The notes beneath the pieces were generated by a model. The model saw nothing but the letters and a program-made list of their open reading frames with translations, ran no database searches and was not told the origin of the DNA. Below are positions 22,214 through 36,387 of a stretch of 64,000 bases of DNA, piece after piece (the first letter of the stretch is position 1; every line of letters begins with the position of its first letter). Location of the stretch: assembly GCA_949987565.1 (NCBI GenBank), contig OX465121.1, positions 1,133,117 through 1,197,116 on the forward strand, written 5' to 3'. The position numbers and the translations under genes were made by a program. Source of the DNA: Luidia sarsii (Eukaryota > Echinodermata > Asteroidea > Paxillosida > Luidiidae).

Positions 22214-25200
22214 CTATAATGCTGATGAGAGACTCTGTATGTGGTCCACATCTCCTGTCTCACTGGCACTGTCAGTCTTGTCTGATGATCCTCCAGGGCT
22301 GAGTGGCTGTGGGGTATCATCGATGATGAGATCACCATGCTCTGCATCTGACATCTCCGGGCACAGCAACTCCTCCTTAGGAACAGGAAGCTTGCCTTCC
22401 CTCTCTAGCGTCATCCGATGACCTCTTGACCGCAGGTGCTTGGCAAGGTGACCTGGAATCCGAAATGCAATCTGGCATTCCTTGCATTTGAAAGGTCGTG
22501 GGTCAGTCTCACCAGAGGCTGAAGGTAGCTCCACAGCGTCCACCTTAGACAGATGTTCTTCAGAACGTTCGTGCTTTGCGAGTAAGATTCGTGTTGGAAA
22601 GGATAGCATGCACTCTGGGCAGGAGAATGAGTTCTCTTCGAGATGAATCCGCATGTGGATTCGCAGCTGGCTTGGCTTCATGAAAACCTTGCTGCAGGTG
22701 GGGCATTTATGATTGCCAACATGGGTTGGAGATGTGACAATCTCCTCAGAGAGCTCAAGAGGTACATGTATGGGGTCCCCCATGGAAGGCTTATCACTGC
22801 CCTGGGGCTGAGTGGATGTCCAATGAAACTGGGACTTGGCCCGAGCAACTGGAGGGACAAAGGCATCAGGGGAGTCCCGATGGTCATCCCTCGGTGGGAA
22901 AGATTGAGAGGTGGGAGACCTGACCTGGGAGAGAATCGTAGGAGGTAGTTGCATCATCTTTGAAGGAACCATCGGGGACACTAATGGCGGTTGTAGGGAA
23001 CTACTCATGGGTAAGACCAGGTTACTCTTGATGAGTTTAGGGGAGGCCAGTGAGGGTGGTAAGAATGGTGAGGAGAATGAGGGTTTTGCACTTTCATGCG
23101 TAGGAGGAACTATGGGTCTCGCTAACAGCAACTGCTTGATGGCACTTCCTGGCTCAGACATCCAAGATGGCACAGATGAAGACAGACTCCCACAGGGTTT
23201 GTTGATACTGCCTGACACCATGATTCGGTGATCTTGTGCAGCAACCTTCTGTCTCTTCCTTGCATTTTGTTCATCTTCATCATCAGAAATAGCCTCCACA
23301 CGAATGGATGAAGAGGAGGATTGGGCTGCTTCATCAGGAAATTGATACTGAGCACCTACACTAGGATGGACCCTTGGTGACACCTGAGATCTACTTGACT
23401 GGCTAGCTGGCTTAGGACTTAGACTTGACATTGCAACACCTCTGGATGGATCTTGGAGTGATGAGAGTATGGTTGGAGACATCATTTTCTGCAAATGGGG
23501 AGACAGTCCAAAGCTGTTTGGGAAAGCTGCTAGCTGTATGGCTGTAGCTGCTGGGCCTTCAGTCATCAATGGGTAATGAGGCAGCATGTGGATGTCTCTG
23601 CTAGGTACAGTATGGGTTGGGTTCATACCACCAATAAAATTGGATGATCCAGGAATTGACTTCACCTCGTGTTGGGATGGGAAACCGGAGGAACCTGCAG
23701 CACCCACAGCTTGTACAAGACTTGGCACATGGTCCTTTGAGGATGAGGTAGTTACAGGAGAGACATGGCTTGGGTTTCTGTGCTTGTCCTGATGGAATGG
23801 AGACCCCCCTGTCAAACTCTCAGTGCTCGGATGTGACTGCCTTGTAAGCTGCTTCTCCAAACTTGGCAGGGGTTGGACCGAGGCAGGTTGGGAAACGAGG
23901 CTTTCCAGGCTGCCACTACTGGGTTTATGTTTACCAGTGGAGATAAGGTTATCTTGTACAGTGGTTGATAGACGGTATTGGGACATTGAGTTAGACGTGG
24001 TGAGTACAATATGGCCATACTTGTCCAAGACTGGTGGCTTGGGAGGCGATCCATCTTCTCTGTTTCCCGTTGAACTAGGGGGATGAGTAATTTGGGTTGG
24101 TTGTGGCAGAAGTCCTGGTTGGAATGGAGGCAGCTGTGATATGTCAAACATTTTGCCACTCTCACTATCTTTAGTGTCAGCAGGAGTGCATCCAGCTGAT
24201 ACATTTGCCTTCTGTGCCTTCTCCAGACTTTGCTGATGCCTGTTGGTTAGATGACGACTAAGTTTACCGACAACTTCCGAGCGTGAGAGTTTGGTAGGCT
24301 GTCTCTCATCCAATGTGTCAGTGGAATTGGTTGCACTCTTTGTGGACTCTGCGCCTGACATGGATTCGGTAGAGTCTGGCTGAGGCCTGCTGTGCAGTTC
24401 TTCCAGGCTCTTCTTCATTCGTCCTTGGTGATATTGGTGCCAGACAAGAGTACGTCCTTGAGCATTGAGACTCTCAGGCATGTCTTGGATGTTTGGAACA
24501 GAGCTGTAGCGTTCACGATGAGGGACAACACTGCTGACAGGGACTGCACTTTCTGAATGCGTCTCTGAGATGTCATCATCCTCATCTTCATCCTCATCCT
24601 CATCAGAGGTGTCACCATCTACAGAGTCAGTATCTTCATCATCAGCATCAGAGAACTGATGATCCATGCAAGGCTCGTCTGTTGCCGTGATGCCATTTTT
24701 GGTGCATTTCTTGCTGTGGGCTTTTGACTTCATGTGCTTGGTCAGATTTCCCTTGGTCTTGAAAGCAAAGACACAGATCTGGCATTGGTAGGGTCTCATA
24801 TCCGTATGTGTACGAATGTGCTTTTTTAACATGCTTGGCTTCTTGCAACGGATTCCACATTCCTCACAGACATACTTCCCCCTGCCACGTCCACGGACAT
24901 ACACATAATTCTCGTTAGATTTGTAGCCTCCAGAGAAAATGGGAATACGGCTTGGCTCACTGTGTTCAGGTGTTTCCTTAGGCCTTTTGTCTTTGGCCTT
25001 GAGTGCATCACTATCAAGTACAGTCGAATCAAGACTTGATCCTGCATCAGTTGATTTAGGCAGGGATTTGTCTTTTATGTCAAGTTGAGGAATTTCAGGA
25101 TGTGGTTGACTGTCACCTGATTTAGGAGCAACTTCTGGTCTCCAAATGGCCGAGTCTGTCACAATGCCTCCCTGTGGTGGGGATATGCTAGTCGTCACGT

Positions 25201-28200
25201 AATAGAACTTGGGCTTTTTGTTTCTGCCAGTATCGTACAGACCCAGATGAGCCTTCCAGGATATGCCAAGTGGATGTGGGCAGTTACCTCCGGGCCTCCA
25301 GTTGGAGTACATTGAGATCTTTCTGTTCCCTCCTTGCTGTACGTACATCGGCTGGGGACGTTTCACACAGCAGAAGGTTGGGTTTGTGGTTTTGCGATTG
25401 CGTGCTGTGCTGTGGGACAGCTTGGAGGACCTTACTTTCTGCCTCAGTGCCGAGTTTGTCTTGACATGGGTCAATATGTGCTTTTCCAAAGGGCCCTTAG
25501 AGTCCGGCTTCTGAGGAGGAACACGACTGTAGCTGGGGGCATGGGTTTTGGTCAGGACAGCTTGATCTGCCTCAGGTTGAGCGGATGCCAACGGACTCCT
25601 CAATGGGGAGATTAAGGAGGGAGCTGAGGATGCTGAGGGAGAAAAGAGCGTATTTGGCCCTGGAAACCCTGTCGGAGGTTGAGACGAAGATGGAGATGGA
25701 ATGATGAAATACTGCCGTGAGCCAGAAGCAGACCCTGGAGTAGGTGTAGCAATGGGACCAATCATCATCGTGCCTTGAGTGGATGTTATAAGGCTCTCCA
25801 CCTTGCCTCCTGCATTGTGGAAGGCATGGGCCATCAATCGGCCCAACTCCCTTGCAGACTCCACAGGGGTTATGGGAGTGTTGGCTTTCATAGGAGAGGC
25901 CAGTTTCATCACAGACTCAGCGATGGAGAGGGCTTCCGGTGTCAGGAGGCTCTTAGGATCAATCTGCAGCAAAGGTTTAGAAGCCTCAGATGCTCCAGGT
26001 GATTTCATGCGTGACGTGAGTGGTGATTTCAGGTCCAATGTAAGATGGCGTCGAGAAGCAGGGACTCTTGGTAAACTGGTGGGACTCTGTCGACTACTCT
26101 CACTTCTTGGTGATCGAGGGTCACCTACTGGTGACTTGGGACTCACAGAGTTCCGCTCCATTTTAATCTTCTTCAGCTCTGGTGAGCTCATGTCCCTGTG
26201 CTGCTTCATATCTGGTGCTAGTCGGAAAGATTGCTGGTGGATTTCTTCTTTGGAAAGACTCCCTTGAGGGTTGCTCTTTCTTGGGATGTCCGGCAACATT
26301 TGCGAGGTACATGTATTAGTGGATTCTACTGAAACTCTTGGGCTGACTCTAGGACCATGGGATGAGCTGTTTGCAACTGCAGCTAGCAACTGTATGGTAA
26401 TAGGAGTTGCATTGCTTATGTCATCAATCGGCTTCTGCTTTTCTACAAGTTCTTCTTTAGGTGGTTGCGATGGTAACTGCAATTCCTGATTCTGGACTGT
26501 CTGTGCGCCTTCTGAAATAGAGAAGCTGCGCTTTCTGCTTCCCCCCTTTATATCGGAAGATATATCTGAGCCCTTAGAAGCAACTGCTAACAAATGAAGA
26601 GCCTGACTTCCAGGGGAGCCTGGTCCTGGACTCTGTGTAGGGAGAGCCTTCCTGTGAGGTCTTGGATAGCTAGGGGCTAGTACATCCCGGGACTGTCCAA
26701 CCTCAAGCTTGAGTTCCTGAGTAACTGGTTCACTCTTGCCCTGCATGCGTGTATGCTGGATGACAGACACCTCAGAGACAGAAGGCAGTGGCTGAGTGTA
26801 GACACTAGACACCTGACTTGCTAGGACTGAACCCACGCTGTAATGAAGTGTGACTGGTGTTACTCCCAGGTGCAGAGGATCAGGATATGCAGCACGTTGT
26901 CTGGGCTGTGATGATGCCTTACTCTCTAGACTTGATGTTGTTGAGTTTGGGTACTGGCGAACATCCACCTGCAAAGCTGCTCCATGACTTGGCGCTGAGG
27001 TATTTGAGGCCGATGTCAGGTGGCTCTGTACTGGGAGATAATGGGACGTGGAGGTGGCTTTGTGGTGGCTTGGTGCTTGATAACCAAACTTTGAAGTCAG
27101 GTGGCCAGGATAGGCAGCAGAATGAGTTGTAGAAGCAAGGGGGTTGGACTGTAAAGGGACAACACCAGCATAGGATGAAAAACTGGTGTGAGGACTGACT
27201 GCTGGTTTCAAGTCCAAATCCTTCTGAATAGCTGCTGGCATCTTAGGCGACATGTAATTGGCAGGCTGACTTCTGACAGTGCTAGTGGCAAGGGGTGACA
27301 CCACACTAGGCATATCTTTGATCTTTCTCGCTCTCCTCTTTGGGGAGGAAGGACCAGCTGTTGTGGCATCACCCAAGACATCACTTTCAGATTTGTACTT
27401 CCTCCTTCGTCCAGCTCCTCTAAGTTCAGAGATCCTTTGGGATATATTCACATCCTCAGTAGGATAGTTCTGGCAGTGTAGTTGTGGCCCTGACCGTTGT
27501 TGCTGGAGTGTGCCTCTGAGCTGATTAATGGCAGAGTCACTCGTATGAGGGGAAGGCCAAGGGGCTCCAGGGATGAAGATGGTTGCAGGGGTGGCTGGAT
27601 CACCAGACAAATGGCCGGTTGATTGCTGGGCTATCTGGGCTAGTCTTTGAGGCCGGTCCTGCATCAGAAGATCTTTGATGGAGTTGCTGTTATCTGCGAC
27701 ATTATCTGCTTGAGAAAAACCTTGAGGAACACTGACTGGAATCAACAAGTTCTTGTCAGCTCCTGAAGTGCCGATCAAGGAGCTCTGCTGCTGAGATTTC
27801 AAGGCCCTCTCTAGTAGATTTGATTCCAGTGGATACTTCAAGTGAGCATATGACACTGGAGAGGATTGGCCTTCTGACATAGAACTTGTCCTTAACCGAA
27901 TGGGTGGAATTGGGATCTCAGGATTCCGTGAGAACTGAATGTTTCTAACTTCTGTTGACTTTGCATCCCTTGATGGGTCTCCAGAAAATTCCATCTTGGG
28001 AGAATTATTTTCACTGTCACGACGTGAAGCACTTGTTCTTCTTGGTTTCACAGACTCAAGAACAGCGTCATCTACTATTGCTCGATTCTGAGATATCAGC
28101 AACTGGATTCTCTCTTGTAGACTCTCTTTGGAGACACCTTTTGTCTGGCTGGAGCTGCTGCCGGCACTGCAGGCTTCTCCTTCAAGACTCATCGTCAGTG

Positions 28201-30291
28201 AGTCTTCAGGGATGCCTTGAACAGGAATCTGCACGTGATACTGACCCCCTGACTTGATGATATTGAACCCAGTCAGAGGAACAAGAAGCTGCCCAGTATT
28301 TACAGGTCCTTCTTCCCCAGATTGAGACCTGGAGGGAGATCCAGGGCCTCCAACCTGTGGGCTCAAGACAGGAATGGCCCTTCTGGTCTCCATATCAATG
28401 CGGAATCCAGCCAACTCCCCTGGTAGGATAGACTTCAAGAGCTGACTGGACGAGGCGCCAGATGCTGACAACACCAACTCCTCATCGCTCCTCCTCTCTG
28501 CTTGCTGGGTGGTTGACTTGAGGTGTTCAGCCAGGGATGTAGATGATGCTGAGGATGGGCGACCACCTGATGCAAGATCAGAGGATCTTGAGGATTGATT
28601 AGGGACCAGTGTGCTGAGAAGAGGCACATCCTTCTGGGTCGTAGGCATTGATAGTACTGAATTAGTAAGAACACTGGTACTGGAATGTCTTGAGATGGCT
28701 TCCTGGCTGCTTTGGATATCTGCTTGCTGGTGGGGAATATTTGGTACTGTAGCAAGGCTCCTTGGTACTTGCATCGTGGGAATGTTTGATGGTTTATAGT
28801 TCTTGTCTTGTGAGGTTTTCCTCAATGACTCCTCAGAGAGAGGAGTAGATCCAACAGGAATCTGGGAGTCAGCTTGGGGGAACTTTCCAGTGAGTTCTGT
28901 TTGGCAGGTTGTGGCATCACATGTTACGATCTCGTCTTCACTCTCCGTCTCCTCAGAATCCTCCTCATCCAGATCTGCGAGTGCTAACTTGGAGAGATCC
29001 TCCGAGTTTGGAGCTAGTCCAGCTTTGATGGCATGGGCATGGGTCTTGCAGTGCTTGTACAGGTTGCTCTTTGTCTTGAAAGAGAATCCACATGGTGGGC
29101 AGGGATAGGGCCGCTCCCCAGTGTGAGACCGGATGTGCTTTTTGAGGACGCTTGGTTTTGTGCATCTACGTCCACAAAACTGACAGACATGTCTGCCAGG
29201 TTTTTTACAGCATTTTGGGGAATCTTTGGCATTCAGGTCGTCAGTAGAGTCTGATGCATTACTCCTGGTGCTGTTTCTACGAGGGCGACAGCCACTGTAT
29301 TTGACAGGGTCCTGGTTAGCCTGGCCAGAAGTTTGTGTTGTGTAGATAAGCTTCAATCCCTGCTCCTCTAAGGAATCCGACTGAAGGTGGTACTTTACCA
29401 CCCCCTTGTCTGTTTCACTGATTTTCACCATACTAGCTTTCTGCAACCCAGAGTGTGATGTATTTGGTGCAATTGGGGTTGAGATTGTCCCTTTGGTTAC
29501 TCCGCCAGTGATGGATGGGGTTGCGTCTGCAGGGGGCACTTTACTCATTGTGTGGAACTCAACACCGGTTATCTGTAGCAATGCCTCCAATGCTTGCTGC
29601 TTGGACTCCTGCGCTGTCAGCATCCCCTCAGAGACAGACCGCTGTCGACCCTTCACAAGAGTCTCTGTCCGACTCATAAAGGTCCGATGAAATGATCGGC
29701 TACTTTCCTTGTCAGACAACTTTCTGGGAGAGTTAGGGTCCTTTGATTTCGGTGATGATGGCGTGGGTGATTGATCAACTTTGACAGAACTTCTCGGAGC
29801 CTCTGCCTCCTTGACGGGTGAGACTGGTGTCTTCTTCGGACTCTCTGAACCTTTGTGAGGACTGCTTTCCCTCTCCTTGACTCTCTCTTTGTCCTGATTG
29901 TTAGACTGGATCTTGGTAGCCCTTTTCAAGCTTCTCTCCTTGATCATATCATATTTATCCTTATAAACATCAACGTCCGACACATAGCTGTCAGAGGCAG
30001 GTTCTGAGCTAGCGTCAACCACCAAGGATGGAGAGTGTAGTTCAATCAAAGGCTTCTCGTTGTTATTAGAGGCCTGGTTGGGGAGCTTGTGCTTGGCATC
30101 CAAGTTGTTACTGTCCAGATACTCCTTCCCCGGGAGAACCTTGCTTGTGCGCTTCTTGCGTACCTTCTTGGCAATTTTCACTTTGGCAGCATTCCTATGT
30201 CGGTGAGTCTTCCTTCCTTTGCCCCGTCGGTCTTTCTCCACCACACTAGAGACTGGAGGAAGCTTGGAGGACTTGGCAGATGAATTCCCAT
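22214..30291 (-). CDS. HIVEP: HIVEP/Schnurri-type zinc-finger transcription factor, giant exon 3
   Basis: Large DNA-binding protein of the ZAS family; Schnurri/HIVEP proteins act with SMADs in BMP signalling and bind kappaB-like sites. Positions on the 2726-residue conceptual protein: basic, NLS-like region 55-90; first ZAS finger pair about 399-452 (two C-x2-C-x12-H-x3-H fingers, KPSVLKKHIRSHTGERPYPC); conserved central isolated-finger region about 1668-1723 (YVQQGGNRKISMYSNW); second ZAS pair about 1836-1895 (YVCEECGIRCKKPSMLKKHI), followed by an acidic run about 1911-1946; C-terminal triplet about 2560-2655 (HKCPTC, FSCPEC and FKCKEC fingers, spacings H-x3-H, H-x5-H, H-x5-H). The rest is Ser/Pro-rich and disordered-looking. 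The frame is open for 8.1 kb. The exon begins after TTTTGCTCAG; its first two bases complete a codon with exon 2. The TAG stop at 22216-22214 abuts a consensus donor, GTAAGA. Confidence 0.96.
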
Positions 30292-30529
30292 CTGAGCAAA
30301 ACAAACAGGAATTGTATAAATATCAAATAACATAAAATATGCGAAATAAGATTTGATGGTTTGCGTGGTGGAAGTAACAAGTGGAAGGTTTGCGACAAAA
30401 CCACGTACAGTAACTCAACGTTTCGGCTGTGTGTACGTCGTCAGGAAACTGCTGGATTCCAACTATCATCGTTGTGTACCAGCACATGATCAGTTCAGGT
30501 GATATCAACAATGTGAAGTTATAAGTACA

Positions 30530-31045
30530 GTGGACATGTATGTGGGCCTTGTATATGTACATGTATGTACATGTACATTGTACATGGCCCTTGGCAGGAT
30601 TCTAGTCAGGGGGAAAATATAGCATAGGGGCATAAAGTATTGTACATGTACATGTGTACATAAACTGTCAAATAAGCCGCGTTTCCACATGCACATTACA
30701 AGATGCAAGCAGGGGCTGTGCACAGCGCATGTGCAATGTTATAGGCTACAGTGTACAATCATGTAGATGTGGTTTTTACCAAGTCGCCTTTTCCCAAGTA
30801 GTGCATATCCACTGGACTAATCGGCTTGTTTTAAAAACTTGCCTGGTCACTTTTACTGGGCAGAGGTTGGCTGTTAAAAGTAACCATTCCACTCAGTTAA
30901 AGTACCGGACCACCGGTACATGTAGCCAAGTACCGGTAGCCAAAACCTGAGCTACATGTAATACATGACATGACATGTACATATACATGTACATGTACAT
31001 ACGTACATGTACATGTATACATACATGTATCTACATGTACATGTG
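30530..31045. repeat. TACATG-type array in HIVEP intron 2
   Basis: Blocks of TGTACATGTACATTGTACAT and related palindromic units on both sides of a unique island (30660-30960). The array reaches to within about 10 bases of the exon 2 donor. Confidence 0.9.
30770..30930. mobile_element. Dispersed repeat shared with 63070-63270
   Basis: TTTTTACCAAGTCGCCTTTTCCC, CCACTGGACTAATC and GGGCAGAGGTTGGC recur at 63.07-63.27 kb in the same order. It is probably a diverged non-autonomous element related to the one at 36388-36845 (shared ACTGGACTTA/ACTGGACTAA theme). Confidence 0.5.
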
Positions 31046-31054
31046 TGTGCTTAC

Positions 31055-31117
31055 CTTGTGTCTTTGTATCTGATGGACCTCCATCGCGAATCAACTGCTC
31101 AACCTCCTCACGTTGCT
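31055..31117 (-). CDS. HIVEP: HIVEP exon 2, 63 bp, symmetric cassette
   Basis: On the minus strand TTTTCTTATTACAG precedes the exon and GTAAGC follows it. It reads (C)AG then QREEVEQLIRDGGPSDTKTQ then G(AT). The single C from exon 1 makes Gln14, and the final G joins AT of exon 3 to give Asp35, so both junctions are in frame. The peptide is helical and charged, as expected for the segment after the MPRxKQ start of HIVEP proteins. Length is divisible by three with phase 1 on both sides, so skipping it would keep the frame. Confidence 0.85.
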
Positions 31118-32561
31118 CTGTAATAAGAAAAGAAAATAAACAATTTATTGCACTGGAATAATACGTGAACACGTACAGTACATGTACATGGGTATCCTAC
31201 AGTACGATAATCATACATGTAATGTACATGTACATGTACTGGTTTGTATACAAACTGTACGTACATATGTACAGTACATGTACATGTACAACTGAACATG
31301 TACACGTGTATATGTACATGCAGTACATACACGTATACATGTACATGTATACAAGTATGTACATTGTACAACTGTACATGTACATGTATCCCACTGCATA
31401 ATATACTGTACACATGTACATGTACATGTACAGTACTGACTACTGCACATGTACATGTACATGTCCCACTGCATACACTGTACATGTACATGTACATGTA
31501 CATGTATACGTACTGACTACTATACATGTACATGTATCCCACTGTATACACTGTACATTGTGTACATGTACATGTACATGTACATGTACTGACTACTGTA
31601 CATGTACATGTACTGACTACTGTACATGTACATATGTACATGTACATGCTAATTATGTACATGCTAAATTTCACATGCAGTCCCTCTACATGTACCATGT
31701 CATGGAAATCAATGTACTGTACATTGTAGGCCTATACTGTAGTTAGTATGCATGTACATGTACACGTGTATTACCCATTTCTTTCCCTTTGAATATGAAT
31801 TTGAATTTTCAACAATAGATTGAAAATGAAATACATTAGAAATGCTTAAACTGTCCTGCACAGGCATATTGAACTCAAAATGCCAGCAAAATACTATGTA
31901 CATATAGCCAAATACACATTACGTAAAATCCCCAATTTGACAAAGGCAAACTGGCAAAGGAAAACTGATTATGAAAACTGAGTGGCAGACAGGAACATGG
32001 TCTTCCAGCATGAAGCTCTTTCTGCATAGGCCCAATGTTGCATTGTACCATGGTTTGACAACATTGTTGTTGTCAGTGACATTGGCCATGACATTATCTC
32101 TTTACTCATATTAAACATGCTGCTACGGGGTGTATGTGCGCAGCATGCAGGCCGGTCAGCCACAGATTCCCTGCTGAGTCATGTGATTATTCCTATTAGG
32201 TGCTTGATTCAGACCGTGACTGAATGAATCGGCTACAGCTCCACTTTACAAACGGATCTACCTGTATAGAAGCAATAAGCTATCCCCATAGAAGTGTATA
32301 TATTCTTTCAGGCCGCAGCCAACGCATTTGGACACTAAGGACACGGCCAATAATCTGCTACACACTGTACATGTACTCAGTGCACGTTGACATCAAAATG
32401 GCAGCAAATGTGAACATGCTCTGCTCATCAAAAAGACAACATGTGCGTGACAATAATGACTCAAGGCAAGCATTTCATCACTGTTTATTCATCATTCTTT
32501 GGTGTGTTTTTTGTAACTGGCCTGACAAAAGTTTGTGATACATGTTAGCAGCTTTTAGCAC

Positions 32562-32729
32562 TAGGGCCATTTCCAATACACCAAATAAATGCGATTATTT
32601 GGATCGCGATTTAAATTGCGATTCAAACTCACACCCACCATTTGACCACAAGTGCTAACCGCAATCGGCTCGCGATCTTTTGTGAAGAAGTTATTTTTGT
32701 TGTATCGGTACTCGGTAGGAATGGCCCTA
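32562..32729. mobile_element. MITE with TAGGGCCATT ends
   Basis: The left end TAGGGCCATTTCC and right end GGAATGGCCCTA are inverted. The interior shares ACCATTTGACCACAA and the GCTAACCgcaATCgGCT theme with 39640-40012. Confidence 0.6.
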
Positions 32730-35700
32730 AAATTGATGGTTCAAGTTACAACTAAGGATTTATTGTGCATAAAGGCAGTACAGTAAGAGTACGAGGTAAA
32801 CGGAGGTTCCACCTTGCTGTAACCGGGTTTGACTTCTCAAGATTTTACTGTACAGGGTGTATATGTATGTATATTGCATTATGTATTCAAGCATGATTCA
32901 AGTTTTCAAGTACCGGTACATATACCAATGTACATGTACTACAGTGTACATGTACGTACTAAGTACACATGTACAGTTGTACACACAGTACTCGCTGCAT
33001 GTGCACATCTTCTGTAATATTGTCTACAATTGAACATGTACTGTAAATGTAGTCTGCACATGTACCATATACGTGTATCTTACTACCGGTATACAGTAGG
33101 CCTACATGTACATTACATGTACATGTACGTATGTATGTGTACATGTTCACACATGTACATGTACATTACCTTGGCAAAACTACATGTACAGTACATGTAC
33201 ATGTACATGTACATGTACAAACAGGTATACAGTATGTGCAAACTTACACTGTACACATGTACACGACTACACATGTACATGTACATGTACATGTACTGTA
33301 CATGTACATGTGCATGCATGTACCGGTACAACACATGTACACGACTACATGTGTACATGTACTGTACCGGTACATGTACATCATGTACATCATGTACCGG
33401 TACACGTGTACACTGTACAGGTGTACATGTATAATGAAATGTACATGTACATGTACATGTAGTCATGTACTGTACATTAATCTACATGTACATGTACATG
33501 TACCTCCGCTCTAACTTTCACTGTACATGTACACTGAAAACTCCTTTCGCTAAACTTAAAGATCAAAACAAAAATAATTGGGAAAAATGCATTTACATGT
33601 ACATGTAGAACGTTTGAACAGCGTAAATGCATACAATTCTAGACCGTCCTCTTGTGGCTGACATTCAGCGTGGCTTGATTAGGGATATGGCTGGCACCCC
33701 AGATGCTTGGCCAGGAATAGGAATGGGCCAGCTACATGTATGAGTTAACAAATTTACTACCTTTTTAACAGTTATTGACTTATTGTTGGTTTAACCCGGA
33801 TGAGTTCAACCCAGGTTGCAAGGCTGTAGTGTGAAAAGGTCTGTACATTATACAGTACATGTGAATGCATGTACAGTACATGATACTGTACATCATACAC
33901 ACGTACATGTTGTAGGCCTACAATGTACAGTAACATGATCACTCAAAAAAAATAACAATTCACAATGTGCACAATGTACATGTACATGTACAAAACTGTA
34001 CACTACATGTGGTACATGTACTGATGTACATGTACATACATGTACAGTGTACATGTACTGTAGCATAATAAAGCCATTACTACACACATGACACGTGAAG
34101 ATGAATATTGTACATGTACACATGTACATAATGTACATGTACAAACAAATCAGGAATCAGGACTTACATTTTAGATGTACAGCCATGAATAAACCATGCC
34201 AAGTCCACAGGTACCAAGTTACAGTACACAGACAATCCACTGAGTCACAGTCAGACAACACACAAGATATCCCACATCCCTTCCAAAGTGACCAAGTCAA
34301 GGGCTCTGTCAGACTGCTACAACGTCACTGGCCAACTCTACAGTCATGTAGAATACCAGCAGGCATCAAGTCCAAGTACATTTTGTACATTGTACTGTAT
34401 GTATGCATGTACATGTATACCTACATGTACATGTACTAGTACACGCATTCACAGTAGGCTCCAGCCAGTGTTGTGTGCCAGGGAGTGTGTGAAGTCAACA
34501 GGGTCGGTGGCTCAAATGTCAAGTCAGGGAAAACCAGACAGGTTTCCCTTCTAGGAAGTCACCCAGAAGACTCATTACAGAAATGGGTTCGCCTGGGCTG
34601 CCTGTCATGCTCCTGTATATCAGGCTCTTCTTATTACAGAGGGGGAAGGACATTGGCTATGGGTATTGCGCAAGCTTACAATTTGACAGTGACATGTTTA
34701 AACAATGAAAACTTATGATGATGTTTTCCATTTTCACGAACATGTGAATCCATCCAAAAAAGTGCTTTATAACATTTTTCAAGACATCTATGCATATTGT
34801 GTTCATCATTTACCCATGTGTAGGATAGGGCATTTGTTTACTTTTAATGACATGTACACACTGTACATGTAAATGTACGGTACTGTACATTCATTGTACA
34901 TGTACATGTACATGTACACAATGTCTATGTTTTTTTTATGATAAACCTGGAACATGTACATGTACAGTACATACATGTACAGTAATATGTGCATGTATAC
35001 AAGGTCATGTTCTCATGTACACACATGCACATGTATGCATATCTGGTACTAGAGTGTACATGTACATGTAGAGTGCATACTGTACATGTAGTCATGTACA
35101 TGGTATGATGGTACCATACAGTACATGTACAAATCTGCAATGGTTTGGTTGTCTATCGAGATTGATGATGACTGCTCCAGTTTTACTCAGGCTGTCTTAG
35201 TCTCACTGTGTGTGTGAATGTGGCTGTGGAGACAAACCCACGATTTGCAGGTGTGGGAACACTGTGCATGGGTAGGGGAAGAATAGGGATGTACTGTACA
35301 GTGTGTGTAGGTACATGTACATGTACATGTACATGTACATGTACATGTACATGTACCTACACATACATGTACAGTACATGTGCATGTACATGTACAAGCA
35401 TGGTACATGTACAAGTAACATGTACATGTACATGTACCAGTACATACATGTATGCATTACGTTACATGTAGAAAATACTGTGTAAATACTGTAGAAAAAT
35501 GCATACTGTACAAAACTACAAAGGTACTGTACTGTACAGTACAAGGACACTCATGTACACATGTATGTGTATGTATACTGTATGTATACTGCATGATTGT
35601 GCACATATATACATGTACAGTACGTGTGTACATGTGCACATACAGTGTACATGCACAGGTACATGTAAATGACTAAATGTACACATGAACATGATGTACA

Positions 35701-36387
35701 TGTACATGTACAGTGTACAAACTACTGTACAAACTATACATACAATGTCCATGTACAATGTATGTACGTGTACAGTGTACAAACTGTACATGTAGATGTA
35801 CATAATGAACATGTACACTGTACATGTACTGTACATTGAATATGTACTGTACATTGAACATGTACTGTACATGTACTGTACTCTATGTACTGTACACGCG
35901 TATGGATACGTTCATGTACATGTACATGAATTTTACATGGCTACTGTATTACGGTGTGTGTAAATATGAGGTCCAACATGTAGACAGTGCCCCCTGTGGC
36001 ATTTGCAAAGCTGCGAATGCCCAGTAGAGAGGCTGAGTACGCTGTTAGTGAGGAAGCCTATGGGTCAGCTATGACAAGCCTGGTTTCCTATTGATAATCT
36101 GCGCCCAGGCTATTTATAGACCACTCACTGCATGGTAATTCCTCAACTTACCCACTATCAACTCTGGCTCTCCTCAACATGCGCATTATAACATGTACAC
36201 GTATGTATCGTAGTATCGTACTGTGTACTGTATAGTACATGTACATGTACATGTACATGTACAATTGTACATGTACATGTACATGTACATGTACATGTAC
36301 ATGTACATATATACATGTACTGTACATGTACTGTACACATAATAATGTATACTTGTACAGTGTATAGGTACATGTACCTGTACTTTA

